Shown here in pieces: positions 55,851 to 64,000 of a DNA stretch of 64,000 bases. Position numbers and translations under genes: made by a program. The stretch comes from Trissonchulus latispiculum (Eukaryota; Nematoda; Enoplea; Enoplida; Ironidae). Numbering within the stretch: the stretch's first letter is position 1; every line of letters starts with the position of its first letter. A model generated the notes under the pieces. That model worked only from the letters and a program-made list of their open reading frames with translations, searched no databases and was not told where the DNA came from. Location of the stretch: the NCBI GenBank assembly GCA_030248195.1, contig JASAND010026434.1, forward strand, positions 1 through 64,000, given 5' to 3'.

Positions 55851-57070
55851 GGGGGGGGGGGGCGACTAAAATGGGGGGGTGCTCCCGAATTTGTCCACTA
55901 AGCCTCTTTTGGCGAAGTTAAAGAGCATGGGTGGGTCAAAAATATTCTTATCGTTGGTTTCTCCGTCAAATCCTACAGCCATGTGCAACCGTCGCGTGTT
56001 TATGTGCTGACCCCTTTTTCACAACAACCAACATAATTAATTAAAAATCTCTGCTGGTTGCAAGACCCTAGCTTCGAGCTTGTCTTTGACCAATATGATT
56101 TGGCACATGCGCCCCTATCCGCGGAAAAATACTAGATGTCTGTATATATCTTATCTGCATCTAAGGGAATAACTGTTCAAAGTTGAAGTTTCGGCAGAAT
56201 TTTGAAACTTTTTGGCTAACGAAAGGCTAAATTTTATTACTGGTACGAGATATAAGGCTGTAATTTGGCATAAAAGGAGACCCTATGGGAGTACTCATTT
56301 GTGCCAAATGACAAGAAATTCTGAAAAAATTTTTATGTCAAATTTAATCTTCAAAAATTGCCAAAATCGCCATTTCCAGTCTGTCGGATCCTGTGTAAAG
56401 GCTTTCTGCAGCCATAGAAGTCGCAAACCTTCACTAATCGAGCTGAAATCGTTTGTGGGTATGTTTTCGACCACGCTGAGTTCAAATATCTCAAAAAAAT
56501 TTAATTTCAAAAAATTTGATTTTTTCGATTTCTGGGGTACTTTTGCCCAAAAAAGGCGATTTTGGCGATTTTTGAAGATAAAAGTTGACAAAAATTTTTT
56601 CACGCGGCAGAATTTCTTGCCATTTGGCACAAATGAGTACTCCCATAGGGTCTCCTTTTATGCCAAATTACAGCCTTATAGCTCGCACCAGTAATAAAAT
56701 ATTCCTTTCGTTTGCCAAAAATTTTCAAATTTTTGCCGAAACTTCAACTTTGAACAGTAATTTCCTTAGATGCAGATAAGATACAGACATCTAGTATTTT
56801 TCCGCAGATAGGGGCACATGTGCCAAATCATATTGGCCAATGACAAGCTTGAGGCTAGGGTCTTGCATCCAGCAGAGATTTTTAATTAATTATGTTGGAT
56901 GTTGTGAAAAAGGGGTGGTCGGGCACATAAACGCGACGGCTGCACATGGCTGGAAGGCAGCTAAGAACCAACGACCAAGTATTTTTTTGACCACACCCAT
57001 CCTCTTTAACTTCGCCAAAAAGTAGGCCAATCGGACAAAGTCGGGGCAAAAGTTTAGTCGCCCCCCCCCC
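55851..57070. mobile_element. TTAA-flanked foldback element with ~550-bp arms
   Basis: TTAA at 55847-55850 and 57071-57074. The tips are GGGGGGGGGGGGCGACTAAA and its complement. The arms mirror each other through CCAGCAGAGATTTTTAATTA and GGAGACCCTATGGGAG. ORFs in the arms are mirror images. After 57074 another GGGGCGACTAAACATGGGG tip begins, so a second member was adjacent. Confidence 0.85.
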
Positions 57071-57180
57071 TTAAGGAGAGGGGCGACTAAACATGGGGTG
57101 CACAAAGTTTGTTGGATTTTCTTTTTTGTAGTTGCTGAATTGCCTCCAATAGAAGAATTACAAAAGCCACAAATACAAAT

Positions 57181-59241
57181 TTGTGCTTTCTTACAAATCA
57201 TAACATTTTTAGAGCTGACGATAAAGTAAGAGCTGGAAGAGGGGGTGGAGTCATGTTGCTGTTACCGTTACAGTTTCAAGGTTATCCTGTAGTTGTGAAG
57301 TCTAATAAATTTTATGAACTGCTCGTACTGAATGTGTATTGCACAGGAGTTATGTTGGCACAGATTTGGGCTGTTTACAGAACTCCTAATGCTAATAAGT
57401 TGCAATCACTCGAAGCATTTCAGCAAGAATTAGATTCTAACTTTGTTTCCAAAAATGTTCCTATCTTTATAATGGGTGATTTTAACTTGCCGAGCATTAT
57501 ATGGGGCGACAGTTATTTACCTGGAAATAATGCAAATAGTATGTTTTATGATATGATGTTAGAGCGTAGTTTTCACCAGTATGTTAAGTACCCAACCCAT
57601 GAAGCTGGCAATGTTCTTGATTTAATATTTTGTAATGACTCTGACTTTATTACTGATGTTGCTGTTAGTGCGCCATTTGCTACTTCTGATCATTATGAAA
57701 TTGAGGGCACCTTAGGCCCTTTTAATATTGAAAATGCAGAAAAGTCATCCAAATTCTACAATTTTAGGAAAGCTAATTGCAATGCCATTGCATCTTTTCT
57801 TGAAAATGTAGAGTGGGACACATATATAGGCCATCTAACTGACGTGCAAGATATGTGGCTTACATTTAAAGCTAAGTTGCACGAATGTTTTGAGCTATTC
57901 GTTCCTGTCGCGCAAAGCGGAAAGCGGCAGAAGCATGTGTTTGCTAATGAAACAATTCGAGCTCACAACTTGCAAAAGCGGTTGCATAAAAGGTTTAAAC
58001 GAAAGCCCACTGTCAAAAATCGAAACTGTTGGCAAACTGCTTCAAGAAAGGCTAGGCAGCTTAAAAGGCGTGATTTGAATAATGCAGAAAAGCAAATTTT
58101 ACAAGCCAAGAATGAGCGTGTTTTTTGGTCTTATGTTAAATCTAGATTGACTCCACAGTATGACGTGCCCGTTTTAAAGTTAAATAATAACTTTTTGACC
58201 GATGATTTTGAAAAGGCGAATGCTTTTAACAATTTTTTTGCGTCAGTTTTTACAAGTGATAATAACGAAAATTTTGAATTCGGATCAAGGACAGTAGAAA
58301 TCCTTGATCAGTGCGTGTTTGATCCTGAAACTGTCTATAAACATCTGGTTAAGTTGAAGCCCAAATTCAGTTGTGGTATTGACGGTATTCCTCAGTGGTT
58401 TTTAGTGAAGTTTGCGAAACATTTAGCATATCCACTGTCTAAATTGTATTCTTGCTGTTTCCAAACCTCCTCCATTCCGGTGGAATGGAAGTGTGCTAAA
58501 ATTGTACCTATCCATAAAAAGGGTAGCAAGTGCAATGTAGAAAATTATAGGCCTATAAGCCTTCTATGTAGTTGTTCTAAAGTAATGGAATCTATTGTTG
58601 ATGAAATGTTATCATTGTTTATTATTGCCCATAACCTTATGTCGGATAATCAACATGGTTTTCGACCAAATCGTTCTACAATTAGTCAGTTGTTAGAAAC
58701 TTTCAACGAATGGACTAAAGCAATGGACGACAGAAAATTTGTTGATGTATTTTATCTAGATATTGCAAAAGCGTTTGATTCAGTGTCACATTCGAAGCTC
58801 CTAACAAAGTTAAAAAGTTACGGAATAAATGGAAAATTATACCTTTGGTTTGAAGAGTATTTATGTAACAGGACACAGTTTGTTCAGATTAATGGTGCCG
58901 AATCTACTGTAAGAAATGTCTTATCTGGTGTTCCTCAAGGAAGTGTACTGGGACCTCGTTTATTTATCATTTTCATGAATGATTTAGAAGATTGTTTGTC
59001 AAGCATGTCGGCAAAAATTTATGCTGACGACACTAAATTCTGTTTAGCTTACAGTAAACCAGCGTCGATTATTATACATGCTGATACTGACAGCATAATT
59101 GAGTGGTGCCTCCGAAATCAGTTAAAAATAGCTTTACAAAAATCAAATTTGCTCTATTTGGGATATAACAATGATAGACAGCCTTATTTCCTCGGAATTT
59201 TGAAATATCTATTTCTGACATTGTTAAAGATTTGGGGTTGA
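57181..59241 (+). CDS. LINE ORF2: endonuclease and reverse transcriptase
   Basis: The 686-codon frame holds the C-terminal two thirds of an exonuclease-endonuclease-phosphatase domain: GRGGGVMLL near residue 20, GDFNLPSIIWGD near 98 and TSDHYEI near 168, which are active-site motifs. Reverse transcriptase motifs follow: NYRPISLLCSCSKVMESIV, FYLDIAKAFDSV with a catalytic D (about 525), GVPQGSVLGPRLFIIFMND (about 582) and YADDTKF (about 613). These blocks are typical of CR1/jockey-group elements. The stop at 59241 comes from a frame change near 59193; the C-terminal part continues in the next frame. The annotated M is only the first ATG in frame; the true start lies upstream and was lost by truncation. 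Confidence 0.9.
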   Translation: MCFLTNHNIFRADDKVRAGRGGGVMLLLPLQFQGYPVVVKSNKFYELLVLNVYCTGVMLAQIWAVYRTPNANKLQSLEAFQQELDSNFVSKNVPIFIMGDFNLPSIIWGDSYLPGNNANSMFYDMMLERSFHQYVKYPTHEAGNVLDLIFCNDSDFITDVAVSAPFATSDHYEIEGTLGPFNIENAEKSSKFYNFRKANCNAIASFLENVEWDTYIGHLTDVQDMWLTFKAKLHECFELFVPVAQSGKRQKHVFANETIRAHNLQKRLHKRFKRKPTVKNRNCWQTASRKARQLKRRDLNNAEKQILQAKNERVFWSYVKSRLTPQYDVPVLKLNNNFLTDDFEKANAFNNFFASVFTSDNNENFEFGSRTVEILDQCVFDPETVYKHLVKLKPKFSCGIDGIPQWFLVKFAKHLAYPLSKLYSCCFQTSSIPVEWKCAKIVPIHKKGSKCNVENYRPISLLCSCSKVMESIVDEMLSLFIIAHNLMSDNQHGFRPNRSTISQLLETFNEWTKAMDDRKFVDVFYLDIAKAFDSVSHSKLLTKLKSYGINGKLYLWFEEYLCNRTQFVQINGAESTVRNVLSGVPQGSVLGPRLFIIFMNDLEDCLSSMSAKIYADDTKFCLAYSKPASIIIHADTDSIIEWCLRNQLKIALQKSNLLYLGYNNDRQPYFLGILKYLFLTLLKIWG

Positions 59242-59870
59242 CTATGGCTAGTACTCTGAAGTCATCGACACACTGTTTAAAGTTGGCTAAAATTGGATAC
59301 ACAATGACTAATTTAATTTTTAGAAATTTTCATTCAACGTCAGCATATTTTCTACGTAACTTATTTACGACCTATGTTCGGCCGAAATTAGAATATGGCA
59401 GTGAGTTATTTAATCCTTATTTAATTAAGGATGTGGCAGTTATAGAAAAAGTACAAAGGTATTTCACTCGTCGAATTCCGGGATACTCGCAATTTTGCTA
59501 CGAAGAACGTTTAGTACGTTTAAATTTGGAAACTTTAGAGGAAAGACGTTTACGTCGAGACCTAGTAATGGTTTACAAAATTTTATACGGTTTGATTGAT
59601 TTGGACTGTATGTTGTTTTTCAAACTTAACAGTAATGATGTAACCAGAGGACATAGTTTGAAACTGGCAACTAACTACAGTAGGCTTGATATTCGAAAAT
59701 ATTTCTTTAGTGAAAGGATTAAAAAATTTTGGAATAGTTTGCCTGACAATGTTGTATTAGCTAAAACTTTATCTGAATTTAAAAGTCGTCTCGCTACCAT
59801 TAAATTTAGAAGTGATCAGGGGGGGCGGGTAATATCAGTCGATGTTCGGCATAACCTGGCCCCTTACTAG
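59196..59870 (+). CDS. LINE ORF2 C-terminal region
   Basis: The frame carries the conserved CR1-group tail: TYVRPKLEYGSELFNPYL, a VIEKVQRYFTRRIPG block, YEERLVRLNLETLEERR and KFWNSLPDNV. It continues the previous entry after a one-base change. The stop TAG is at 59870. Confidence 0.88.
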   Translation, partial: NFEISISDIVKDLGLTMASTLKSSTHCLKLAKIGYTMTNLIFRNFHSTSAYFLRNLFTTYVRPKLEYGSELFNPYLIKDVAVIEKVQRYFTRRIPGYSQFCYEERLVRLNLETLEERRLRRDLVMVYKILYGLIDLDCMLFFKLNSNDVTRGHSLKLATNYSRLDIRKYFFSERIKKFWNSLPDNVVLAKTLSEFKSRLATIKFRSDQGGRVISVDVRHNLAPY

Positions 59871-59999
59871 CCCTACTTTGCAGAAATTCATATTAGCTCT
59901 AGTTGGACTGCAAGTTCTTGTTCTGTTCCACTTATTACGTTGTTTGTTGTATTACTTATACTTTTGTTGGCTGGTTAAATATTAAACATAACATAACAA

Positions 60000-60495
60000 G
60001 GAGCCATCACTAGACGTAAACCAAATTAATGAATCAAACCAAATTAATAAATCAGGTATGTAAAGCACGTGCGTGGGCAAAATAGTGCACTATCTCTGAT
60101 TTTTAGCTGGTTCCTATAATCCATAACGCCCACGAAAACCTAGCCGATCCCCCGATTTTTGGCGACACTCAACATTAAATACTTAAAAAGTACTCCTAGC
60201 TGTTTGCTTCAATGAAAACATCTAAGGCCTTGGCGCAGCCACAGAATACATATTGCACACAATATATATACTATTAATTAGCTTTGGTGTGACCCTAACG
60301 GTATGCTAACGCAATGCTAACTAATAAGCAAAGCTTGAAAAACACTCCAAATTTGGAAAATTTTGGGTGCCGAATCGCATAATTTAATTCTGGTGCAAAC
60401 TCGGATGCCAAACTTTGGTGTGAACCTTCCTCCCATAGGTCTGTAAGATCGTGCCAAATATGAAATAATTCCACCCGCCCATTATAGCTTTCAGC
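60000..60495. other. No gene seen
   Basis: Unique-looking sequence between the LINE and a hAT MITE, without a supported ORF. Confidence 0.5.
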
Positions 60496-60879
60496 TAGTG
60501 ATGCACCGGGGCCAGGCCCTGGCCTCGGCCCCGGCCCCGGCCCCGGTAGTCAGGCCCCGGTAGTCAGGCCCCGGTCCCGACCGGGGCCAAGAATTAGCAC
60601 AATTTTGTAAATTTTTGACATTTTTTGACCAAAATTTTGAAATTTCGAAAGCCAAGAAGAGTTGCAAATCGTTTGTTTTCCCACCGATTTGAATGAAAAC
60701 AACAATAGTAAAGTTTGTATATAAGAAATTATTGCAAAATTTGAATTTTTAAGAAAATGTTTGAAAATTTTCGATTTGGACCCCCAATTTCCAGGCCCCG
60801 GCGCCGGCCGGGGCCACGATGAGGTCCCGGCTCCGGCACCGGCACCGGCCCAGGTAGTGGCGGCCCCGGTGCGTCTCTA
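60496..60879. mobile_element. hAT-like MITE with CCCCGG subterminal arrays
   Basis: TAGTGATGCACCGGGGCC and the complement of TAGAGACGCACCGGGGCC are the ends, with CCCCGG/CCGGCC hexamer arrays inside both. Flanking octamers CTTTCAGC and CTTTACGC match at six of eight positions. Shares its core with 23642-23929. Confidence 0.8.
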
Positions 60880-60999
60880 CTTTACGCCACTTAAAGCATA
60901 AAAAATGTCAATTTTGGTCTACATCTAAAAGTAAGTCAAGGTGTTATAGTATGATAACGCTGACAAATTTGGTTGAAATTGTATTGATTAAAGTCTTAC

Positions 61000-61130
61000 T
61001 GACCCAACCACAACAACACAAATTTCAGCCGGTTTCCGTCATAAATAAGTGCCTGGCTGTGTACTTTGAGTATGCAGTTGAATGTCAACTTAACTGGTTT
61101 AGTGGTACATTCTTCTAGCGTTTGTACTGC
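61000..61130 (-). other. Candidate host exon
   Basis: On the minus strand TTCTGGTATGGTATGGCAG precedes the segment and GTAAGACTTT follows it, both good splice sites. The 131-bp frame reads AVQTLEECTTKPVKLTFNC... It may belong to the IPT gene upstream, but the phase does not match a direct join to the exon at 61971, so intervening exons or another gene are possible. Confidence 0.35.
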
Positions 61131-61970
61131 CTGCCATACCATACCAGAAGAAAACAACCGTACACAGTTGATAAGCAACGAAATAGAGCAATGAGTTCTA
61201 CCAGATACAACCGTTTTCCAATCAAGAGTTAAAACTTAAAGCAAAAGGTAAAATCCCTCAATTCAGTCGCCCTTTCAAAATGATGAAATTTCAGTTTTTC
61301 GAAAATAACTTGAAATAGGCAGCAAAACGCTACTGGGCCAAGAAGAAAAGTTGTTCAGAGTCATGAATGAAACTTATCGATTAATATACACATTGGGCGT
61401 ATTCGAAAATCATCAAGTCGATTTTTTCCGTTTTCTGCCACTTTTTTTACGTTTCAATGGCATATAACTATAATGCGTACACAAAATTCCATCATATTTC
61501 GCACAATTTTATAGACATGGGCTGTATGTTTACACCCACCAAAGTTTAGCCTCCAGGGTTGTTCGAGATTTAAATTTTTCGATTCGGCGGCCAAAATTTT
61601 CTACATCGTCGTTTCTTCAAGTTTGGGCTAGTATTGCTCTCCAACTGTTAGGGTTACAGCAAAGCTAATGCCATGTACGTACGTACATTACCCAATATGT
61701 CTTCTCTTGCTGTGTCAAAGAGTAGACGTTTTCATTAAACCAAACAACTGTGAGAAATTTTTAAGTACTTATGCGGGGTACAAAATCGGTGGGTCGCCAC
61801 ATTTTTCGAGCACTCTTGGACAAAAACAAAATTGTATTTTCCAAGAGTGAGTACATAGAAAAAACAAGCAAACCTAAATTGTCCACAAGCGGAAATTTCG
61901 GTTACAAATATTGAAGAAAAATCTGACCGTTCTGTATATACCGCCAAGCTCGCAGACTGCTAGACTGGAC

Positions 61971-62031
61971 CTCACAGGGCCGCGCAACGCCGCTTGCACC
62001 TATATTACAGACGGAGAGCTCTCGTGAACCC
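61971..62031 (-). CDS. Third visible exon of an IPT/TIG gene (end uncertain)
   Basis: CATGTATTACAG ends a 3' splice site at 62032. The first base completes the split CAG codon left by the previous exon, and the frame stays open as GSRELSVCNIGASGVARPCE. The downstream boundary is not clear; GTCCAG at 61970 is a weak donor and the frame stays open to a TAA at 61902. Confidence 0.45.
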
Positions 62032-62115
62032 CTGTAATACATGGATAAATTCCAAAAATAAGCCTCACCCATTCCTGTCCACAAAATACAAAACCACTAA
62101 AAACCCTCCACCTAC

Positions 62116-62258
62116 TGCTCACTAGCGATTCCTTTGATCTCACAGGAAGAATCACAAAAGCGAATAGACTGAAGAGATTCGTGGCGACGCGGATCAAAAT
62201 TGCGACCCCTTAGGGTTATCAGTTCGCCACCAGACCAGTCGCCTTCAGTGGGAGAAAT
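62116..62258 (-). CDS. Exon with IPT/TIG domain
   Basis: The exon reads ISPTEGDWSGGELITLRGRN followed by a CDSSCEI-type region, the start of an IPT/TIG immunoglobulin-like fold as in plexins and related receptors. Splice sites are ATTTTGCAG before and GTAGGTGG after. It follows the 45-bp exon at 62298-62342 across a 39-bp intron, in phase 0, and ends in phase 2, matching the next exon. The 5' exons were not found; the sequence to the right is a MITE and SINE. Confidence 0.7.
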
Positions 62259-62297
62259 CTGCAAAATGTAAAAATAGAAATCAAATGTCGAGTGCAC

Positions 62298-62342
62298 CTT
62301 ACATTCCACACAGCCAAGATGAAGAGGCCATAACGGTGCCAC
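62298..62342 (-). CDS. 45-bp exon, likely PSI/IPT junction
   Basis: AATTCCAG precedes and GTGCACTC follows a 15-codon exon that ends LGCVECK, in frame with the IPT exon. The C-x2-C before an IPT start fits the end of a PSI-type cysteine module. Confidence 0.5.
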
Positions 62343-62410
62343 CTGGAATTGTCTACACTTACACTAATGCAGTCCAAAAAGTCTACGCAATAGCAAGAGA
62401 CTAAGAGTGT

Positions 62411-63067
62411 GACAAGCGTCAAGCTCTTAGTTATTTGGCTTGTGGACATTATCTGCACGATAACGGCTAACCCCCCCCCCCCCCCACAAATTAGTAGACC
62501 CATCACTTCAAAGAAATTCCCACGCTATGCCTATGTTCTAAAGCTCGAAAACACAACTACTCAGTTGGTTCAATGTGCGTCTGTTGCGAGCTTCAGCACA
62601 CAAGCATAGCGTGCGAATTTCTTTGAAGTGATGGTCTAATTTGTGGGGGGGTCAGCCGTTATCGTGCATATCATGTCCCCAAGCCTAATAACTAAGAGCT
62701 TGGGTCGAGTATTGGGTCAAGTATTGGGTCGAGTTGGCCGAGTGGTCTAAGGCGCTGGTCAGAAGTTCCGATCTTACGGTCGGTGGTTCGATCCCCAGAA
62801 CCCACAAAGCTTTCCCGACTCTAGCCAACCCAGCTATCCATCCTTAACTGGTCGGTAAATGGGTACCACTACGGTGGGAAGGTAACAGGAGTCTGTGCAG
62901 AAGGGCCGGCCCCCCTTCCACGGATGCAGTCATCATCTGAGGTGACACTCCTGGCTCTACGGCTGAGAATCCGGGGATGAGCACCGGCACCCCATGTCCT
63001 GTGGCAGGACGGAGATATCTCCTGGGGTAAACCTTTACCTTTTTTACCTAAGAGCTTGACGCTTGTC
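62411..63067. mobile_element. MITE interrupted by a SINE
   Basis: GACAAGCGTCAAGCTCTTAG is mirrored by CTAAGAGCTTGACGCTTGTC. The interior arms share CGATAACGGCT, CACAAATTAG and AAGAAATTC. The SINE at 62703-63047 lies inside, between CTAAGAGCTTG repeats. Confidence 0.85.
62703..63047 (+). mobile_element. tRNA-derived SINE with 11-bp TSD
   Basis: Flanked by CTAAGAGCTTG at 62692-62702 and 63048-63058. The head holds a pol III A box (TGGCCGAGTGG, about 62734) and B box (GGTTCGATCCC, about 62785), with tRNA-Leu-like spacing. The body contains TAAATGGGTACC, common in tRNA-derived SINEs, and ends TTTACCTTTTTTAC. A GGTCGAGTATT-like 5' segment is repeated two to three times. The acceptor stem is imperfect, so it is not a functional tRNA. 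Confidence 0.85.
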
Positions 63068-63200
63068 GTAATAGCAATACGCCATAATTTTTTCAAAAAC
63101 TCAACTTTCAAATTTTCAAAAGTGACATTTACTACGTTAAAGCAGGTGCCTAAACGGTCCGGAAAATGACAACTAAAATTTTATCTACCAAGTAAGTCAG

Positions 63201-63589
63201 CTGGGCTTATTCTAGGGAATTTTTCTTGGGGGGCTCTATGGGGCGGCCACGGGGGGCGAGTCATTGTGTGGGGGGGGGCAAAAATTTTTATAAATTTTTC
63301 TAAAAACATGCTAAAAATAGCGCTATTTTTATAGTAATCGCTAAAAAATTCGTTTTTAGTGCAAAAATAGTGCTTAAATAGGCAAAAATCGACTAAAAAT
63401 CTCCGGCGAAGCCGGAAAAGTTTTGAAAATTTGGTCTTCTGAGCGATTTTTTCAGGGCAAAAGTTGGTACCAAAAGGGGCACCCACTTTTTTTGGGGGAG
63501 GGCGATTTTTTGGGGGGAGACGATTCTTGGGGGGGAAGGGTGTTTATGGGGGGGCCCCCCCCCCCCCCCCCCCACTAGAATAAGCCCAG
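63201..63589. mobile_element. 389-bp MITE with 5-bp TSD
   Basis: CTGGGCTTATTCTAG and its exact complement are the ends. GTCAG flanks both sides (63196-63200, 63590-63594). The interior has G and C homopolymer runs and AT-rich sequence. Confidence 0.85.
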
Positions 63590-63811
63590 GTCAGGGCGGG
63601 GAAAACACACCCGAAAAAATGGGGGGGGGGGGAAAGACCCACCCAGATAACTCAAGGTAGCAGACATGGAGACCAAGTATAGCGCAAATATTTTTACAGT
63701 AAAACCATGCCCAAAGCGGTCTATTCTGGTTGATCCCTTAAAACACCTCCACAACCTAAGAAATTCGAAATTTTGCTAAGCTTATCTCTAGAAACCTGAA
63801 AGTAAAACTTA

Positions 63812-63852
63812 GCTAGCCCGGCCCCGGTAGTGGCGGGCCCGGTGCATCTCTA
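63812..63852. mobile_element. Truncated hAT-like end (GCATCTCTA)
   Basis: CCCCGGTAGTGGCGGGCCCGG followed by TGCATCTCTA is the right tip of the GCACCGGG family; the rest is missing. Confidence 0.5.
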
Positions 63853-63865
63853 GTCCTATATGCAG

Positions 63866-64000
63866 TAGGGTTGGTTTTTTCCGGAAAAAAAGATTGCCGG
63901 AAAAACCTTTTTCCGGTTTTTTCCATTTTTTCCTTGTTTTTCCGGTCACCCCAAAATTCACCAATGTGCTAAAAGTTGTGTTATTTCATGTTTCTGCATG
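63866..64000. mobile_element. hAT-like element start, cut by the window end
   Basis: TAGGGTTGG tip followed by TTTTTTCCGG-type repeats, the same layout as the other TAGNGNTG elements. It continues beyond the window. Confidence 0.5.

Larger units (their letters stand above)
57160..59993 (+). mobile_element. CR1/jockey-type LINE, 5'-truncated
   Basis: Two frames cover endonuclease (missing its first part), reverse transcriptase and the C-terminal region. The 3' end near 59993 is AACATAACATAAC, a short tandem tail of the kind CR1-group elements carry instead of poly(A). Confidence 0.8.

Noticed and set aside
56212..56694. 160-residue plus-strand ORF with minus-strand mirror
   Set aside because: It spans the palindromic arms of a foldback element; both strands give mirror frames.

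Overview
The window looks like a transposon-dense, AT-rich nuclear segment of an invertebrate animal. The evidence is animal-type LINEs, hAT, TA- and TTAA-inserting DNA elements, a gypsy-type LTR element, a tRNA-derived SINE, and host exons separated by very short introns (39 and 84 bp). An arthropod-like genome is plausible, but the lineage cannot be fixed from sequence alone. No functional tRNA or rRNA gene, no CRISPR array and no bacterial-type operon was seen. Most short ORFs are chance reading frames in repeats.

Layout. 1-3.4 kb: two hAT-like elements with GGTTCC subterminal arrays, one flanked by a perfect 8-bp duplication. Both sit inside the 3' LTR of a minus-strand LTR element. 3.4-10.3 kb: a tandem, composite LTR element with two 497-bp LTRs, primer binding sites and polypurine tracts. 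Its only long ORF encodes a NADAR (YbiA/DUF1768) domain. 10.3-14.3 kb: a TTAA-flanked element split by a 5'-truncated L1/Tx1-type LINE with a 15-bp target duplication. 16.6-22.1 kb: a non-coding domain packed with perfect short-loop hairpins, including a 33-36 bp periodic mini-hairpin array. 23.6-27.8 kb: hAT and foldback elements. 28.05-29.69 kb (minus): the best host gene, a multi-pass membrane protein exon. 32.5-39.9 kb (minus): a decayed gypsy RNase H/integrase followed by a multi-frame polyprotein with RS-rich, gag-like and faintly NADAR-like parts. 39.9-57.1 kb: a nest of MITEs and foldback elements, many with G/C homopolymer runs, several with exact ends and target duplications, plus a TTF/BED-type zinc-finger ORF at 53.8 kb. 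57.2-60.0 kb: a CR1/jockey-type LINE with endonuclease and reverse transcriptase. 61.0-62.3 kb (minus): small phase-compatible exons of a plexin-like IPT/TIG gene. 62.4-64.0 kb: a SINE nested in a MITE, a 5-bp-TSD MITE, and hAT ends running off the window.

The most interesting items are the NADAR ORF carried between LTR-element signals, with a possible second diverged NADAR-like protein beside a gypsy integrase, and the hairpin-dense domain at 16.6-22.1 kb. The nested transposons give a relative order of insertion. Little here suggests genes acting together; the functional host content visible is the membrane-protein exon and the IPT-domain exons.
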